The notes under the pieces: model-generated | What the model saw: only the letters and a program-made list of their open reading frames with translations | The model's database searches: none | What the model was told of the DNA's origin: nothing | Translations under genes and position numbers: made by a program | Assembly (NCBI RefSeq): GCF_023159225.1 | Contig: NC_063172.1 | Span: 35,244,832-35,308,831 of the forward strand | Direction of reading: 5' to 3' | DNA from: Perognathus longimembris pacificus | Taxonomy: Eukaryota; Chordata; Mammalia; Rodentia; Heteromyidae | Length of the DNA: 64,000 nt | In this document: piece after piece, positions 22,366 to 33,822 of the stretch | How positions within the stretch are numbered: position 1 is the first letter of the stretch | Layout of the letters: every line of letters starts with the position of its first letter

Positions 22366-25189
22366 TTTTCCCCTTTGAGTAATACTTTGAGGTACTCCTA
22401 CACTATTTTACTGCTCAAACAACAAAACACTCAACAACAAAAAACTCAACAAAAAATCTAATCTCTAGCTTGAAGTGACAGTCCTTCCAATCTGTTTAAA
22501 AAGAAGCAGAAGCCTAGCAGGGACTTGGAAGAGAAGAAAATGCAAAAGAGCTCATGTTTAAGGTTGACTTCTATGAATTCCAGTGTTGAGAGGCTGAGAG
22601 AATTAGGAATAAGAGAACAGAATCATTTGTGTGTCTCCCCAACTTCAAGATATATTTCAGCCACAGTCTAGGAAGTGTTACTTCAGTAACCTTATTAAAA
22701 GAAAGGCACTGGGTTTTTTTGTTTTTTTTTTTTACTTCTTTGGCCATCTGGAGTAATACTTCATCAGCATTTTGACCAAACAGGTAGGCAACAGAGGGAG
22801 AGCTAAAAGAAGAGTTCACAGAAATTCTGAGAAAGACTGTTAATATACAGAAAAGCTGAACAGCAATAAGTTAGGCTGGAATCAAAGTTTATTGGGAGAG
22901 GGGGGAAAGACCCATGAATATTGGATAAACAAGAAAAAAATAGCTGGCCTCCAGCCCAGGCTAACAGTTTAGAAAAAGAAGTGAAGCTTGATCCCTTAAG
23001 CTCACACTAACAGATAAGAAGAGGAGCCACACAGATGTTTGGGCAGCAGCAACCTCTCTGGCGTGGTGAACAAGAGTAAACCCACAATTTTTTCCCTTAA
23101 GAATTATAGTCTTTGCAGAATCTGCCACACTATAAACCTTAGGGTTACTCAAGAAGTTTTATTCAACTCAACAAGGGGTTTGCTCCTCACATTTTTGTTT
23201 TTGACTATTTACTACCACACTGCAGAAGTGTTTGAGATCTTTTCCTTCTCCATCTCTGCCTCATTTCCATTCAACTGTCTACAGTTTGCCTTCCTCCAAT
23301 GCATTCAATTATCACCTCTCCATTCTAATTAGCTTCCAAGCTGCCTATATTGTCACCCCCACTTTTGTGATATTGGCTCCATATATTTTGATCTCCTAAT
23401 TGGCTTTTGATGCATCCAATTTTGCAAACTGTCACCAAATACTTATTTTTTTTTTACTCTTTTATATCTTTCTAGGGCTGCTTTACAATTTTTTTAAAGC
23501 ATGTCCTTTTTCAAATCTGGTTTCAAATTCAATATAGTCCAAATCTGCTCTTGCTGGCAATCTATTCAATTTTGTTTAAATTTTTTGTTCACTTAATGAG
23601 TTGCTTCTTAGTGGTGACCATGCACTGTCTACCTCCAGATCAATATTTTTAAAGCATTTAAAATTTTTTCACTTGATTTTTTTCCTATACTTTATAAACA
23701 ATTACTATAATTTTATACTGAGGCTAGGAAAATGCTCCTTTGCAAATTACATTTGTGAGAGTTTGTAATATCTTGAAGACTGTAGGAGTCAGACATCTGA
23801 AAAGTGTGATTTCTTGACAGACTGTTTATGTACTAATGTGTAAAATTTCCCAAAAATCTGCTCTGCCATTTCTGTTGCCCGTGGGGTTGAGAAATCCAAC
23901 AGCTCCTTATGGTGGTAGTTGTTGAATTATGTCGTGTTGCTTGTCTGCTCCCACTTGACTGTCACTCAGCAAAATAGTCCATCAAAGTTTAGAAAAATGC
24001 AAAAATAGTTTTGTTTTTTTTTACGATTTTTATAATGTTTTAAAGTTAAATTACTTCTGCTGGTTCATTGCACATAGCAAGGATTTATATCGACACATTT
24101 CAGTGTTTAAATAAAAAGTAAATATAGTAGTAAAAAGTGAGGAATAAATATGAAAATGCCAAAACGCTTAAAGCTTTACAATCATGATAATAGTTGCTAC
24201 AGCTTTGGTTTGTTATGGTTTTCATTGTGCTTAACTACCCCAATCCCAAATTTAAGGGCCTGATTAAAATGAAATGAGTGATTCTGCTTGAAGGTGCCAT
24301 TAGAAGGAATTGCTTCTAGCTCACTTTCATGAAGAGCATTAGCAGCTCAAGTGTTATGTGAATCTTTTGGAAATCAGCAAGTTTGAGTAAACAATAAATA
24401 GGTAACTTTGCTCCTTGTGGAATTAGCTCAGTCAGGCTGCTTAAGTATTCTATACCTTGCTTGTCTCCTCTGTAAAACAGAAAGGATTACAGAAAGAATA
24501 TTTAACTCAGATTGGAACAAAAATTTGATGAACTAATACATACCATTTGCCACATAGGAAAAATCTAGTAAATGCTAGTTTTATTTATTCATGGACTGAG
24601 TGAGTGGATAAACCTTAAGTAAGAAAACTATAAATTGTGTTTAGAGCATTGTAAGAAGAGCTATGTTAAACTTTTTCAGTGTTTATGGTAATCTTAAACT
24701 TTTAAATATAAGTCTATTTCTGGACCTAGGATGTGAGTACTGTGTGAAAGACTGGAGTTGCAGTACAATTAGTGCATCAAATACACCGGAAAGATTTAGT
24801 CGAGTTCACATTGTGACAAGATATCTTGATTGTAGATGGAGAAAATAGACAAGGAACTGGTCATGTAGTGGTCCAAGGTGACTTGATAATCCTTAGGTGA
24901 AGCTGGTCAAGAATGGAAGAAAAAGAAAGAAGCATATGGTCCCAAGCTGTATCGCAACAGACCAAATTGAGTGATTCTGATGATAGACTTAATCTATCTA
25001 TTATGTCATATATATGACAAATAACCCACAATTAATGAGAAATTTACTCCTGAATCATTTTATAGTTTAGGAAGAAGTTGCAAACTTTATTCTTCTAAAA
25101 ATACAAAATACTTATTTTATTTATTGAGTGTCCAATTGATAAATGTTATCCCTGTTGTCTTAATTCCAAGAACCATGAAACACATTGTA
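22366..25189. other. long unique stretch
   Basis: No transposon was recognised over about 2.8 kb. 23,860-24,370 includes homeodomain-like AT-core sequences and moderately complex DNA (for example CCTGATTAAAATGAAATGAGTG). It could be conserved non-coding DNA, but a cross-species alignment would be needed to say so. Confidence 0.4.
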
Positions 25190-25290
25190 TCACTTCTGTT
25201 ACAAAGAAGGAAATTAACACACTCACAGTTTAAGTAGCTTTCCCAAAGTTACATAACTGACAAATGGCAGAGGCAATTCCTAATGTCAAT
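25190..25290 (-). repeat. MIR fragment
   Basis: AAGAAGGAAATTAACACACTCACAGTTTAAGTAGCTTTCCCAAAGTTACATAACTGACAAATGGCAGAGGC matches the antisense MIR core (GATGAGGAAACTGAGGCACAGAGAGGTTAAGTAACTTGCCCAAGGTCACACAGC). Confidence 0.7.
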
Positions 25291-26284
25291 ATGCTCTACC
25301 ACTTCTATTTCTTAATATTTTAATCTTGTAATGACCAGAAGTTGGTGCTGTGGTGAGTTGATAAGCCTTTTGTGGTGTATAAAATTTTTTTGGGATTAAT
25401 AACCTATGTGTACCTCAAGGAACTAACACATATATTCCTGTGTCAGATTAGCATTTACACTTCTACTACCCTTAGTTTTCTACTAGTGTTTAAGTAGACG
25501 TATGTAGAAAGATTTGGAGTTATAGCATAACCTTCAAGGGCCTTAGTGGTAGATTCTTCTGGAAGATCTATTATTCTAAAGTATTAGAGCTTTAATCTCA
25601 ACTCAAAAGAGATGTAGAATATCCTTATTCACTTCAGGGGGGGAAAAACTAGATTGAAGGAAGGGGAGAGAAACAAAGAGAGGCTGCTACAGGAAATGGT
25701 TATACAGTCTTGCCTGAAGCATGCACTAGAAGAAAACTTGAACACATATGAAATTTCTGGACCATTAACACCACAGACCTCCCAGTGTGCGGACCCACAC
25801 TGGAGGGAGGGTGGTTTCTCAGATATGTGGAAGAAAGGAACCCCAAAATCACTAATACAAAGTAATAGGAACTAATAGAAAGTGGAATCTGTAGGAGCTA
25901 ATGCAAGGATAGCCCTCTCATAAGTACAGTCATACACAGCCACTGTCATATGAAGAAGCTACAACTGTTCTCAAAGCAGTTTAGAAGGAAGAATTTCTGG
26001 GAGTACACCAACAGCTTGCCTTGTTTTTAGATGGTCTCCTGGAAAGAAAAGACACAGTTTCTGGCTGAAGAGGCAGGATCTAATCTTCAGAACTCTTGTG
26101 AAATGAATACATTGGTAGGGAAAATGTTAATAAGCCATAAAGGATACTTAGGATCAATAGGACTAGACTGATGGTGTATTTTTTAACCATGGAAGTAACA
26201 ACAAACACTTAATCGCTCAAATCAACACACTTTATTGGCATTCAGTTCTCTAGAATAGAGGAACAATCTTGAATCTTACTAGCT
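25291..26284. other. unique DNA, no recognised gene
   Basis: The 73-codon frame at 25,654-25,875 has no recognisable motif. Nothing else was identified. Confidence 0.4.
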
Positions 26285-26618
26285 GCATTCGCCAGAATTT
26301 TCATCACTAGGACAGAATAACTGAGAACCCTAATTAAGGGTGGAAAGTTATATTGGAGGACTCATACATCCTATGTCAGGTGGATGTTGTAGACCAGAAC
26401 CATTTACATCATGACAGCCAGGAAGCAGAGAAAAAGTAAGTGAGAAAAGCCTAGGACAAGGTATTGCTCCCAAGGATATGCCTCCTGTAACCTACTTCTC
26501 CAGTGAAGCCTGGCCACTTCAAGTTGCTAGAGTCTTCCAAAATAGCATTGAATTTGACAACCAATCCTTCAACACTTATCAGAGACATATCATATTCAAG
26601 CCATTAAACTCTGCTCCT
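26285..26618 (-). mobile_element. MaLR-type LTR (3' LTR of the element)
   Basis: On the plus strand: CACTAGGACAGAATAACTGAGAA..GGAAAGTTATATTGGAGGACTC, then CATGACAGCCAGGAAGCAGAGA, CCTCCTGTAACCTACTTCTCCAG, and a CAACACTTATCAG..CATATTCAAGCCATTA end. This follows the antisense layout of mammalian MaLR LTRs and aligns collinearly with 28,278-28,603. The pair therefore flanks one old, non-autonomous, ERVL-related element. It has no coding capacity. Confidence 0.65.
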
Positions 26619-28277
26619 GAAATCCAATGTTCCACATACACATTTAATTAATTTTAGGAAGTTCTTTTTTTGTTTTTGTGTTTTTTTTAATTGTCACACT
26701 GATATACAGAGCGGTTACAGTTTCATACTTTAGGCATTGGATACATTTCTTGTACTGTTTGTTACCTTCTCCCTCATTCCCCACTCCCCCTCCCCCTTTC
26801 CCTTTTACCCCATGAGTTGTTCAGTAGATTTACACTAGAACAGTTTTGCAAGTATTGCTTTTGTAATCGTTTGTCTTTTTTACCCCATGTCTCTCGATTT
26901 AGGTATTCCCTTACAGTTTCCTAGTTCTAATAGCTGTAAACACGGTTTCCACTGTACTCATATAAGATACAGTGATAGTGAAGGTACACCACAGGAAGGG
27001 CATACAAGAGGATCATCAATAATAGAAGCCACGGTTTCACATCGCAAGTTGAAAGTAATTACAACAGTGATATAACACTCGTTTCCATAACATGGAGCTC
27101 ATTTCACCTAGCATAATCTTAACAATTCCGGCTTTGTTCAAAAGCCTGAGTTCACTGCTTTGCCTGAGTCTCAAAACAAACTCTCAACCGTGAGTCCCTG
27201 TTTTTTAAAAAAAAATAACATACATACATGATTTATGTATATAAATGTTAAAAACTCCCAGGACAAAATATGGCCCACAGTCACCATTTAAATTCCAAAA
27301 TGGAAGAATATGGCATAGAATGACTCACACCCAGCAAGCATTAAATCCTGTATCCAACATGTGGAGCATCTGCGCATGATGGGAGCTGAAAGGGTTTAGT
27401 CATCGTAGCCCATGAGCACCTTGCCAGTGGTTGTCTGGCAACTAGTTTAGGTATGTTCTGCTCACTGTTTGTCGTTCTCTTCAGCAGATGTTCCGCATTC
27501 CTGGAATCTCTAAATTCTTAAGGTCTCCATTGTACCCTCATATTCATACTCAAAGCTGCACGGATTGCCTTCTCAGAGGCTGCCTGCAAGGATCCGGATC
27601 CCACCAAACATTCCTTCCTAGTCTTCATTTCAAGTGTAACTGGAGGCCTCCACAAATCTATCACCCTTGCATCTTGCATGACTGAAAACACCAGCATCAT
27701 GTGGAATCATCTCTTGTGATTGACTTACTGGGACTCTAGGACCCTGGCTGCAATCTCTGAGTTCCTGGGTGGCTAGGGATCCTATTGAATACTGTGAGAC
27801 AACTCCAGAAGCATCCCTGTATGCTCACCCTCAGCATTATACAGTCCTTTCTGACCAATTCACAAACTGTTTTTGCTCCCAATTATCACCACAACCTGCC
27901 TGAAAACAATGAAGGAGAAGTACACCATAGCCTGAGTGCTGAATTGCCTTAAAATTTCTTCTGTGAGATTAATCACTTTTGAAGTTAACCCCCTTCCAAG
28001 TCTCAGGGAAAAGACAAAATATAGCTATGTTCCTCACCACCACACAGCATAAACTTCCTGTATCCTGGTTTCCAAATAGAATCTGAGAATTTATGAGTTT
28101 ACAATCTTTGCTATCTGTATTCCTATCAGTATTCTAGCTTCTACACAGTATGCTTTATTGACAGTATTCTCAGCTTTCTCTAGCACGCTTTCCTAAACGT
28201 TTTCAAATCAGTTCCACAAACCATTTTCCTAGGCTTATGATCACATTTAGTTACAGTAATGACTTTAGTAATTTTCT
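26619..28277 (-). mobile_element. MaLR-type internal region, non-coding, interrupted by L1
   Basis: This segment lies between two like-oriented LTRs. It follows, in order, antisense landmarks of MaLR internal regions: AACAATTCC..TTCAAAAGCCTGAGTTC..TGCCTGAGTCTCAAAACAAA; CTCCCAGGACAAAATATGGCCCA; TGAATTGCCTTAAAATTTCTTCTGTGAGATTAATC; CAAGTCTCAGGGAAAAGACAAAATATAGC; GTATTCCTATCAGTATTCTAG; TTCAAATCAGTTCCACAAACC. An L1 tail occupies 26,663-27,120. No open frame of the gag-like region survives. The element is old and inert. Family assignment rests on remembered consensus order. Confidence 0.6.
26663..27120 (-). mobile_element. 5'-truncated L1 inside the MaLR element
   Basis: Poly-T-rich start, TTGTCACACTGATATACAGAGCGG, pyrimidine tract, CATGAGTTGTTCAGTAG, CATGTCTCTCGATTTAGGTATTCCC, and CATAACATGGAGCTCATTTCACCTAGCATAATC. 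It is antisense to about 52.6-53.04 kb of the full L1. It splits the MaLR internal region, so it is the younger of the two. Confidence 0.9.
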
Positions 28278-28603
28278 GTGTTAGACTGTTTATTGCTGTG
28301 ACAGAACACCTGAGAAAGCAAATTCAGTGAGGAAAGATTTATTTTGGTTCCCAGACGTTTCTATCCATCATGATAAGAAAGGTGACAGAATAGAGTAATT
28401 CACTATGTGGTGATTTTAGGAAACAGAGAAAGTCTGAGAAATAGAAGCCCAAGGGATATATGAGATACAGCCCAAGGGATATGGCTCCACTTGACTACCT
28501 CTAGTTATGCCCAGCTTTCTAAAGTTCCCAAACAGCACCAGTATTTGAGGGCCAACCATTCAACAATGAGCCTGTAGAGGAAATTTCGTATTTAAACTAT
28601 AAA
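28278..28603 (-). mobile_element. MaLR-type LTR (5' LTR of the element)
   Basis: It starts TGTTAGACTGTTTATTGCTGTGACAGAACACCTGAGAAAGC..GGAAAGATTTATTTTGG, the typical antisense start of a MaLR LTR, and ends CAACAATGAGCCTGTAGAGGAAATTTCGTATTTAAACTATAA. It contains a local duplication of AGCCCAAGGGATAT 25 bp apart. It pairs with the LTR at 26,285-26,618. Confidence 0.7.
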
Positions 28604-29839
28604 ACTGTCAGAAGTTGAAGGTTCAACAGAGCTGTGGTCTTTCAGGAAGCTTCCTTTTCTTTTCCTAGAGATCTCCTCTCTTAGCACCCTTTCTTCATCT
28701 CCAAAGTCAACAACAATATGGGCAAACTATTCTCACATCATGCCACTATGATCTTCTCTGTAGTCACGTCTCTCCGACTTAGACTCTCTATTATTCTTCT
28801 TTCACAAAAGATTCATATGAATTTTACTAATTACATTGGGATATCCATAGAGTCCAGGATGATTTCCTTGTTTAAACCTATTGGCTAGCAACCTTAATTT
28901 ATCTAAAGTGTTCATTCCTTTTTGCCACTTAGCCCATCTCATTCACAGGTTCTGAGAATTAGATTGTGGGTAATCACTTTGTCTTCCACATTGGTCTTAT
29001 GATGTGGATCTCATTGAAAAAAGAAGAAATTTCCCCAAAGAAAAATAGTAAAGCCATCAGAAATTCTGAACATTACAGGCATTCCATTCCATTTCTACAT
29101 AATGACCTGGGGTAGCAAGTTTTAGCAATACAAAGTTATGCAGAATTGTTATTAGTGAATCTGTAGTGAAAGAGAGGGAATGGCCTCCAGTCACAGGATC
29201 TTATAAAAGGTACATTATGTCAGAGGTGACAAGGGTTGTGCAGATATGTGTGGTCAAATTAAGGGAGAGTGAATCACTCTGAAAAGGTTTCTCTGAGGAA
29301 GTGTTGACTGACCAGATTAACAGGAGTGTTGGTTGAAGAGAAAGCAAGGGAGATGTAGAGCAGCAATAGCCATAGTTAAGACAGGACAAACAGAAGAGAT
29401 CACAATGCTGAAGTACCTTGTATAAGATGCAGTTGGAGAGAATGTAGGACCAAACTGTTTGACACCAATATCCATATTCACTGCTTGTGTGTATAATTAA
29501 ACAGGGACCCCAAACGAAATATATGCATTTGATTTATCCCCTGCCCTTTCTTTATTTTGAAAAAAAAATATTACCCTTGGCATAGTTTGGAGAATGAATT
29601 GAAAAGGGTGTATGCTTGCATTTTAACTGATAATGTGTTCAAAATGATTAATGAAGAATTTATAATTGGCATGGTGACTTCAAAGAATCTCCCAGGTTCA
29701 TAGAGTAATGAGGAATAATCAAGAAAGGAGTTTTCTTTCAGAGTATAAATGCTTCAAGTAGTTTCAGGCAAAAATAATCATTATAGTAATCGTAGTCATC
29801 ACTTTGTGGAGAGCTTTCCTTTTTCTTCCCAGCTCTGAA
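28604..29839. other. unique DNA, nothing recognised
   Basis: No exon or repeat was recognised. The TG-poor, mixed-composition sequence carries only short chance frames. Confidence 0.35.
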
Positions 29840-29910
29840 AGTCAGCGATCATAATGCATATTTCACTAATGGGAAAACAAGGCTCAGAGAAATTTAACAT
29901 ACTGTGGCAG
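29840..29910 (-). repeat. MIR-like fragment
   Basis: CATATTTCACTAATGGGAAAACAAGGCTCAGAGAAATTTAACATACTG resembles the antisense MIR core (CATTTTACAGATGGGAAAACTGAGGCTCAGAGAGGTTAAGTAACTTG). Confidence 0.55.
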
Positions 29911-30358
29911 CTTAGAGCAAGATGGATCGTTTTCCCCAAGTGACACCAAAGATCCTTTACCTTGTGCTGGGCTACTTCCCATTGGCCTCTTAAATATTTT
30001 CAATCAGACTGAAACTGTGGAGCAGTCAGAGTGCACTTGGTTGCCACACCCTGAACTGGGAAGTGGTTGTCTGTGATGTCATTGCACTGGGGGCTCTGAC
30101 TTCTTAACTTCCTTCTTACTAGAACTCTGTCTCATGCTTCTCCCTTGTCGGATACAATGCTGGTCATGGCCAGGTTTGCATGTAGAGCTTCTAAATGATC
30201 TTGGAGCAATTCTCCTCTTATCCCCGCAGCTTTATTATTATGTTTTGCATTTTTGTTTAAACTGATTACTTCCCAGGTTTGTTCTCAGACCTGCTGAGTG
30301 AACATGTTTCCGATTACCTCCCCCCCAGATTGATTAGCTGCACTTTTCTAAATGGAAT

Positions 30359-30650
30359 CTAATTTTCCTCTTTTCTCCCTGTATTTGTAATCTCATTAGA
30401 TCCATTTGTATTAATTCTTCGTCTCCTGGTGTGTGCAACAGCTTCCAAATTTGTAACATCTGCAAATTTTATTAGCATGCTGTGTGCTCTGTCTTTCAGA
30501 TCATTAATGCTAACCATCAATAATCCAGATGTTAGGGAAGACAAGAGCTTCATGCCAACCCCTGTGGCCCTCCACAAGAGATCGCTCCACGCCATGTGAG
30601 TTGCCATTTATCATCACCTATTATTTATGACCATTCTGTTTAGCTCTCAT
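30359..30650 (-). pseudogene. CR1/L3-type LINE reverse transcriptase remnant
   Basis: Read on the minus strand, an 82-codon open frame (30,607 to 30,359) carries the block SINDLKDRAHSMLIKFADVTNLE. This parallels the conserved CR1/L3 reverse-transcriptase stretch with an INDL block followed about 12 residues later by the catalytic FADD(T) box. Here the second Asp is replaced (FADV), so it would be inactive. On the plus strand, the antisense phrases TTGTAACATCTGCAAATTTTATTAGCATGCTGTGTGCTC and CAGATCATTAATGCTAACC are close to remembered L3 consensus. The family predates placental radiation, so this degree of preservation is notable. The 5' extension to 30,650 is weaker. Confidence 0.7.
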
Positions 30651-30829
30651 TTATGGAATCACCTTTTCCTCCAAGTCTAATGGCTATTAGAAAGCAGAAT
30701 TTCAAAGTTAAACCACATATTCTTAGGGCAAAACTAAAGGTTTTGCTTCATGTGTAGAAATAATAATGTTTGGCAATCTTTGAAAACTGCATATTAAATG
30801 TATGTAGCATCTTCTTTTTCTTATTTGAT

Positions 30830-30960
30830 GTTTTAATATCATTAAATAGTTGTACAAAAGTATTTCAACTCAACATATCAATTTCTGAGTCCAATGCACC
30901 ATGACTAATATTATCCCTTCCATCGTTCTTCCTATTTTCTTACTCCTAAACTTTATTCTT
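30830..30960 (-). mobile_element. older L1 3' end fragment
   Basis: ATCATTAAATAGTTGTACAAAAGTATTTCAACTCAACATATCA..AGTCCAATGCACC parallels the antisense L1 tail at 6.55 kb. Confidence 0.5.
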
Positions 30961-31669
30961 ACTATTATGAGTTATTTATTTACTTATTTTGTTCAAAGGT
31001 ATTTTAATTGTGAAAATAAAATTGATGTTAGTTGAGTACCAGCCAATACTGATATTCATTGAGCATCAACCTCATTTTTGTCTTGAGTTCTCTGAATCTA
31101 GATAAAGAACACAAATTTGGAGAAACTATACCTACTAGCAAGTTTTGCCTTTATTGTTTTCGTATTCATTTTCTTTTTTAAATCTCTCTGTTCACAATCT
31201 TAAAAATTAGAACACTGTATTAGTATAGATATTAAAGGTTTGGCCTCATACCTGTGACATTGCTCACTGTATAAGATCTACAATTTTGCTCTGTAGGAAA
31301 ACTTGCTTCTTAAAAATCATATTCTATATCATCTCTCTCTGTTTCTGTATCTCTCTCTCATTCTATCCCCATTCTCTTAATTTTTCCATTTTATCCAGTT
31401 TCTTGAATTGATCATTTTTTGTTTAATTTTGCTTGATTCTGATGCCTAAAGAAACCCACTGATTACATTCATATTCATAAAAGTGCCATGTTTTGAAAGT
31501 GCTTTACTCATAATTCATTAAGATTTTTATAACACTTTTTCATATTGGAAGAAACATTTAACAAATTTAAAATTGCAGGCAGTAATCAGAACAAACTATT
31601 AATGCATTACTAATGATGGTACTTTATATGCAAATAGTTCCATTCTTCAAATGTAACTTCACATATTTT
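30961..31669. other. unique AT-rich DNA, nothing recognised
   Basis: T-rich with a short TCTCTCTC patch near 31,335-31,360. No genes. Confidence 0.35.
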
Positions 31670-31785
31670 AATTCATTCCTATATTAGATATTGAGGTAGA
31701 CTACCTATAATGGCAGCTAATTCTGCTTTAAATGAGAGGAAAATTGAATAAAATCAGCTTATTTGTCCAAAGCTTTGCCAATGTG
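31670..31785 (-). repeat. MIR-like fragment
   Basis: TTTAATTCATTCCTATATTAGATATTGAGGTAGACTACC..AATGAGAGGAAAATTGA..CAGCTTATTTGTCCAAAGC follows the antisense MIR layout (TTAATCCTCACAACAACCCTATGAGGTAGG..GAGGAAACTGAGG..TTGCCCAAGG). Confidence 0.5.
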
Positions 31786-32604
31786 ACATTTAAGAGAAAG
31801 CTGGAGTTTTATAATTACATGTGTTCATCAGTTAAGGTTAACAACTAAAGCATACTATAACAGAAACTATTTCTAACTGATATTCTCTAGCTGTTGACTA
31901 GCAACAAATAAACACACAGGCAAGTAAAGGACCAAAGTCTATATAATTTACAATACAGGTAGGAGAAACATCATTAAAAAGTGCTTTTTCAGATCTAGGT
32001 TGAGTTTTTTACTTTGAAAAATAGTTAACATCAGCATGTATGCCCAAAGACTTAGGTAAGGGCATAAATTCTTTCTAATTTCTTACTCTTTCATCTTTCC
32101 TGAAAAGGTTTGGCATGGACAGTCATAGTTGCTGTTCTTTTCTGACACATCTGCACGCCACATACAAGAAAAATGAAATGTTAAGAAGGCGAAAGAAGGG
32201 TAGCAGAGGACTAGAAACTCCTGCACAGTACACAGCAACCACTCACAGTCCCAGTGACACATCTGCAGGACTTACTTCACACTCACAGTATAAATGTGAA
32301 TGTCACTCCTCTGAACTAATGTTCTGAAAAACGAAGAGCTCAAGCACTAGGCAGTACGTTATTCTGATTGCATACCATCTGGGTTGGCTTTCTTATCCTT
32401 TCCAATGAAGACCCTAGAGAAAGCCCTTTGTAGAAACCTGTGACAAAGTCAATGTGGCTCAAATTGTGTAGGAAAAAACACATAAGTTACATCTCCCTCT
32501 TTACAAGAAGCATCTAGAAAGGTATTAAACTTGTTTCCAACTCTTCAAAGGTGTAGGATACTGAATTATGCAGAGCTTAGGGAACTTGGGGCTGAGTTTA
32601 CTGT
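31786..32604. other. unique DNA, possible conserved element
   Basis: No transposon was recognised. 32,105-32,335 is of higher complexity and carries a 70-codon frame without recognisable domains. Confidence 0.35.
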
Positions 32605-32768
32605 CAATGACCAGCTCTGAGGACTTATGAAAGTTATTTAACCTCTATGAGTCTTTGTTTTACTTTCTATAAAGTGTAATAACAGATAATAATGTCCATT
32701 TTTAAAGAATTATTTAGGATTTTGAGTAGATGATGTATGTAGAGTTTGGCACAAAGTAAATGCAAAAT
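32605..32768 (+). repeat. MIR SINE
   Basis: GACTTATGAAAGTTATTTAACCTCTATGAGTCTTTGTTTTACTTTCTATAAAGTGTAATAACAGATAATAATG, then GTAGAGTTTGGCACAAAGTAAATGC, follows the MIR consensus from its tRNA-unrelated core to the 3' end (GGCACATAGTAAGTGC). Confidence 0.8.
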
Positions 32769-33159
32769 TAATGCAAGGAATGGCAACAATATTTTCATTG
32801 TTCTCCATTCTAGGTCCAGGGGGGAGGGATTCTATGACTCACATTTGCAGCTCTAGTAACAGAGAAGTAAGTAATCAGTGAGATGACCCTTACTTGATAA
32901 GGTTTAACTTAAATTGAAGAATGCTTATAAGAGAATGTTTAGTGTGTACCAACTCCAGCCCACAATGAAATGCAGCCCTAGATAAAACAAAGCCTAAAAA
33001 CCTTGAGGAAAGTGAAAAAAATCATCAATTTAATGGCTAAATCTCCAGAACTGTTAGGCTCTCTTATGATAATCAAGATTTGACAGCCCTGTCCAGTAAG
33101 AAACATCTGATCTAAATGTGGTGAAATTCCAGGTTCACTAAATGTCTAAGAGACAAAAA

Positions 33160-33822
33160 TTATGTAATGTCATTCTTTCTGATAGAAGCATAGAATTCCA
33201 TTGTGTTTAGAACGACATCACCTTATTCATAAGGAAATGGAAAGATTTGGAAAAAATAAAACTAAGTGAACTGAGCCAAACCCAAAGAAACATAGACTCA
33301 ACAGTTTCCTTCATTGGTAATAATAAGTATATGTCTAGGATATTCCTAACAGATGATCACAATAGCTCAATAGCTATGATCATATAAGATGATGCTAAGC
33401 AAAATGAACTCCAAGATATGGAAACAAGTGGTTTATCATTGTTGTTGTTTTTTTTTAAACCCCTATGTGAAATCATTTCTTTTGCTTTTCTTTGCTATGG
33501 TTTAGCCACTGTTGTCACTGTATTTGATTTTAGTACCCTAGGTATTGTATATATGTTAGTCTGAATTAGAAAAGGGAAGGAGAACATCAAAATGGTCAGA
33601 CAAAGGGTAAAAGCAATGCAACCAATGCAACAGCAATATTTACAGGACAATATGTTGTAAACTAACTACACAACTCATGGAGTGGGGGGCTGGGGAGGAG
33701 GGAAGGTGGGAGAAAAACGAGGCAGAAGGTAAAAAGTTGGACAAGAAATGTACTAACTACCTTATGTATGTAGCTGTAAGCCCTCTGTATATCATCTTGA
33801 CAATAAAAATTTAAAAATTACA
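33160..33822 (+). mobile_element. 5'-truncated L1 with short 5' inversion
   Basis: 33,160-33,206 is antisense L1 (GTCATTCTTTCTGATAGAAGCATAGAATTCCATTGTGT). From 33,207 the sequence is sense L1 (GACATCACCTTATTCATAAGGAAATGGAAAGATTTGG) through ORF2's last codons and the 3'UTR (AGAAAAACGAGGCAG, CTCTGTATATCATCTTGACAATAAAAATTT). Both pieces cover the same stretch of the reference L1 (about 52,390-52,440), with about 12 bp of shared sequence at the switch. AAAAATTA lies at both edges as a possible short target duplication. Confidence 0.85.

Noticed and set aside
30359..30607. 82-codon frame as a functional host gene
   Set aside because: The motif content is that of a LINE reverse transcriptase fragment with a mutated catalytic box and no flanking domains, so it is listed as a pseudogene remnant.
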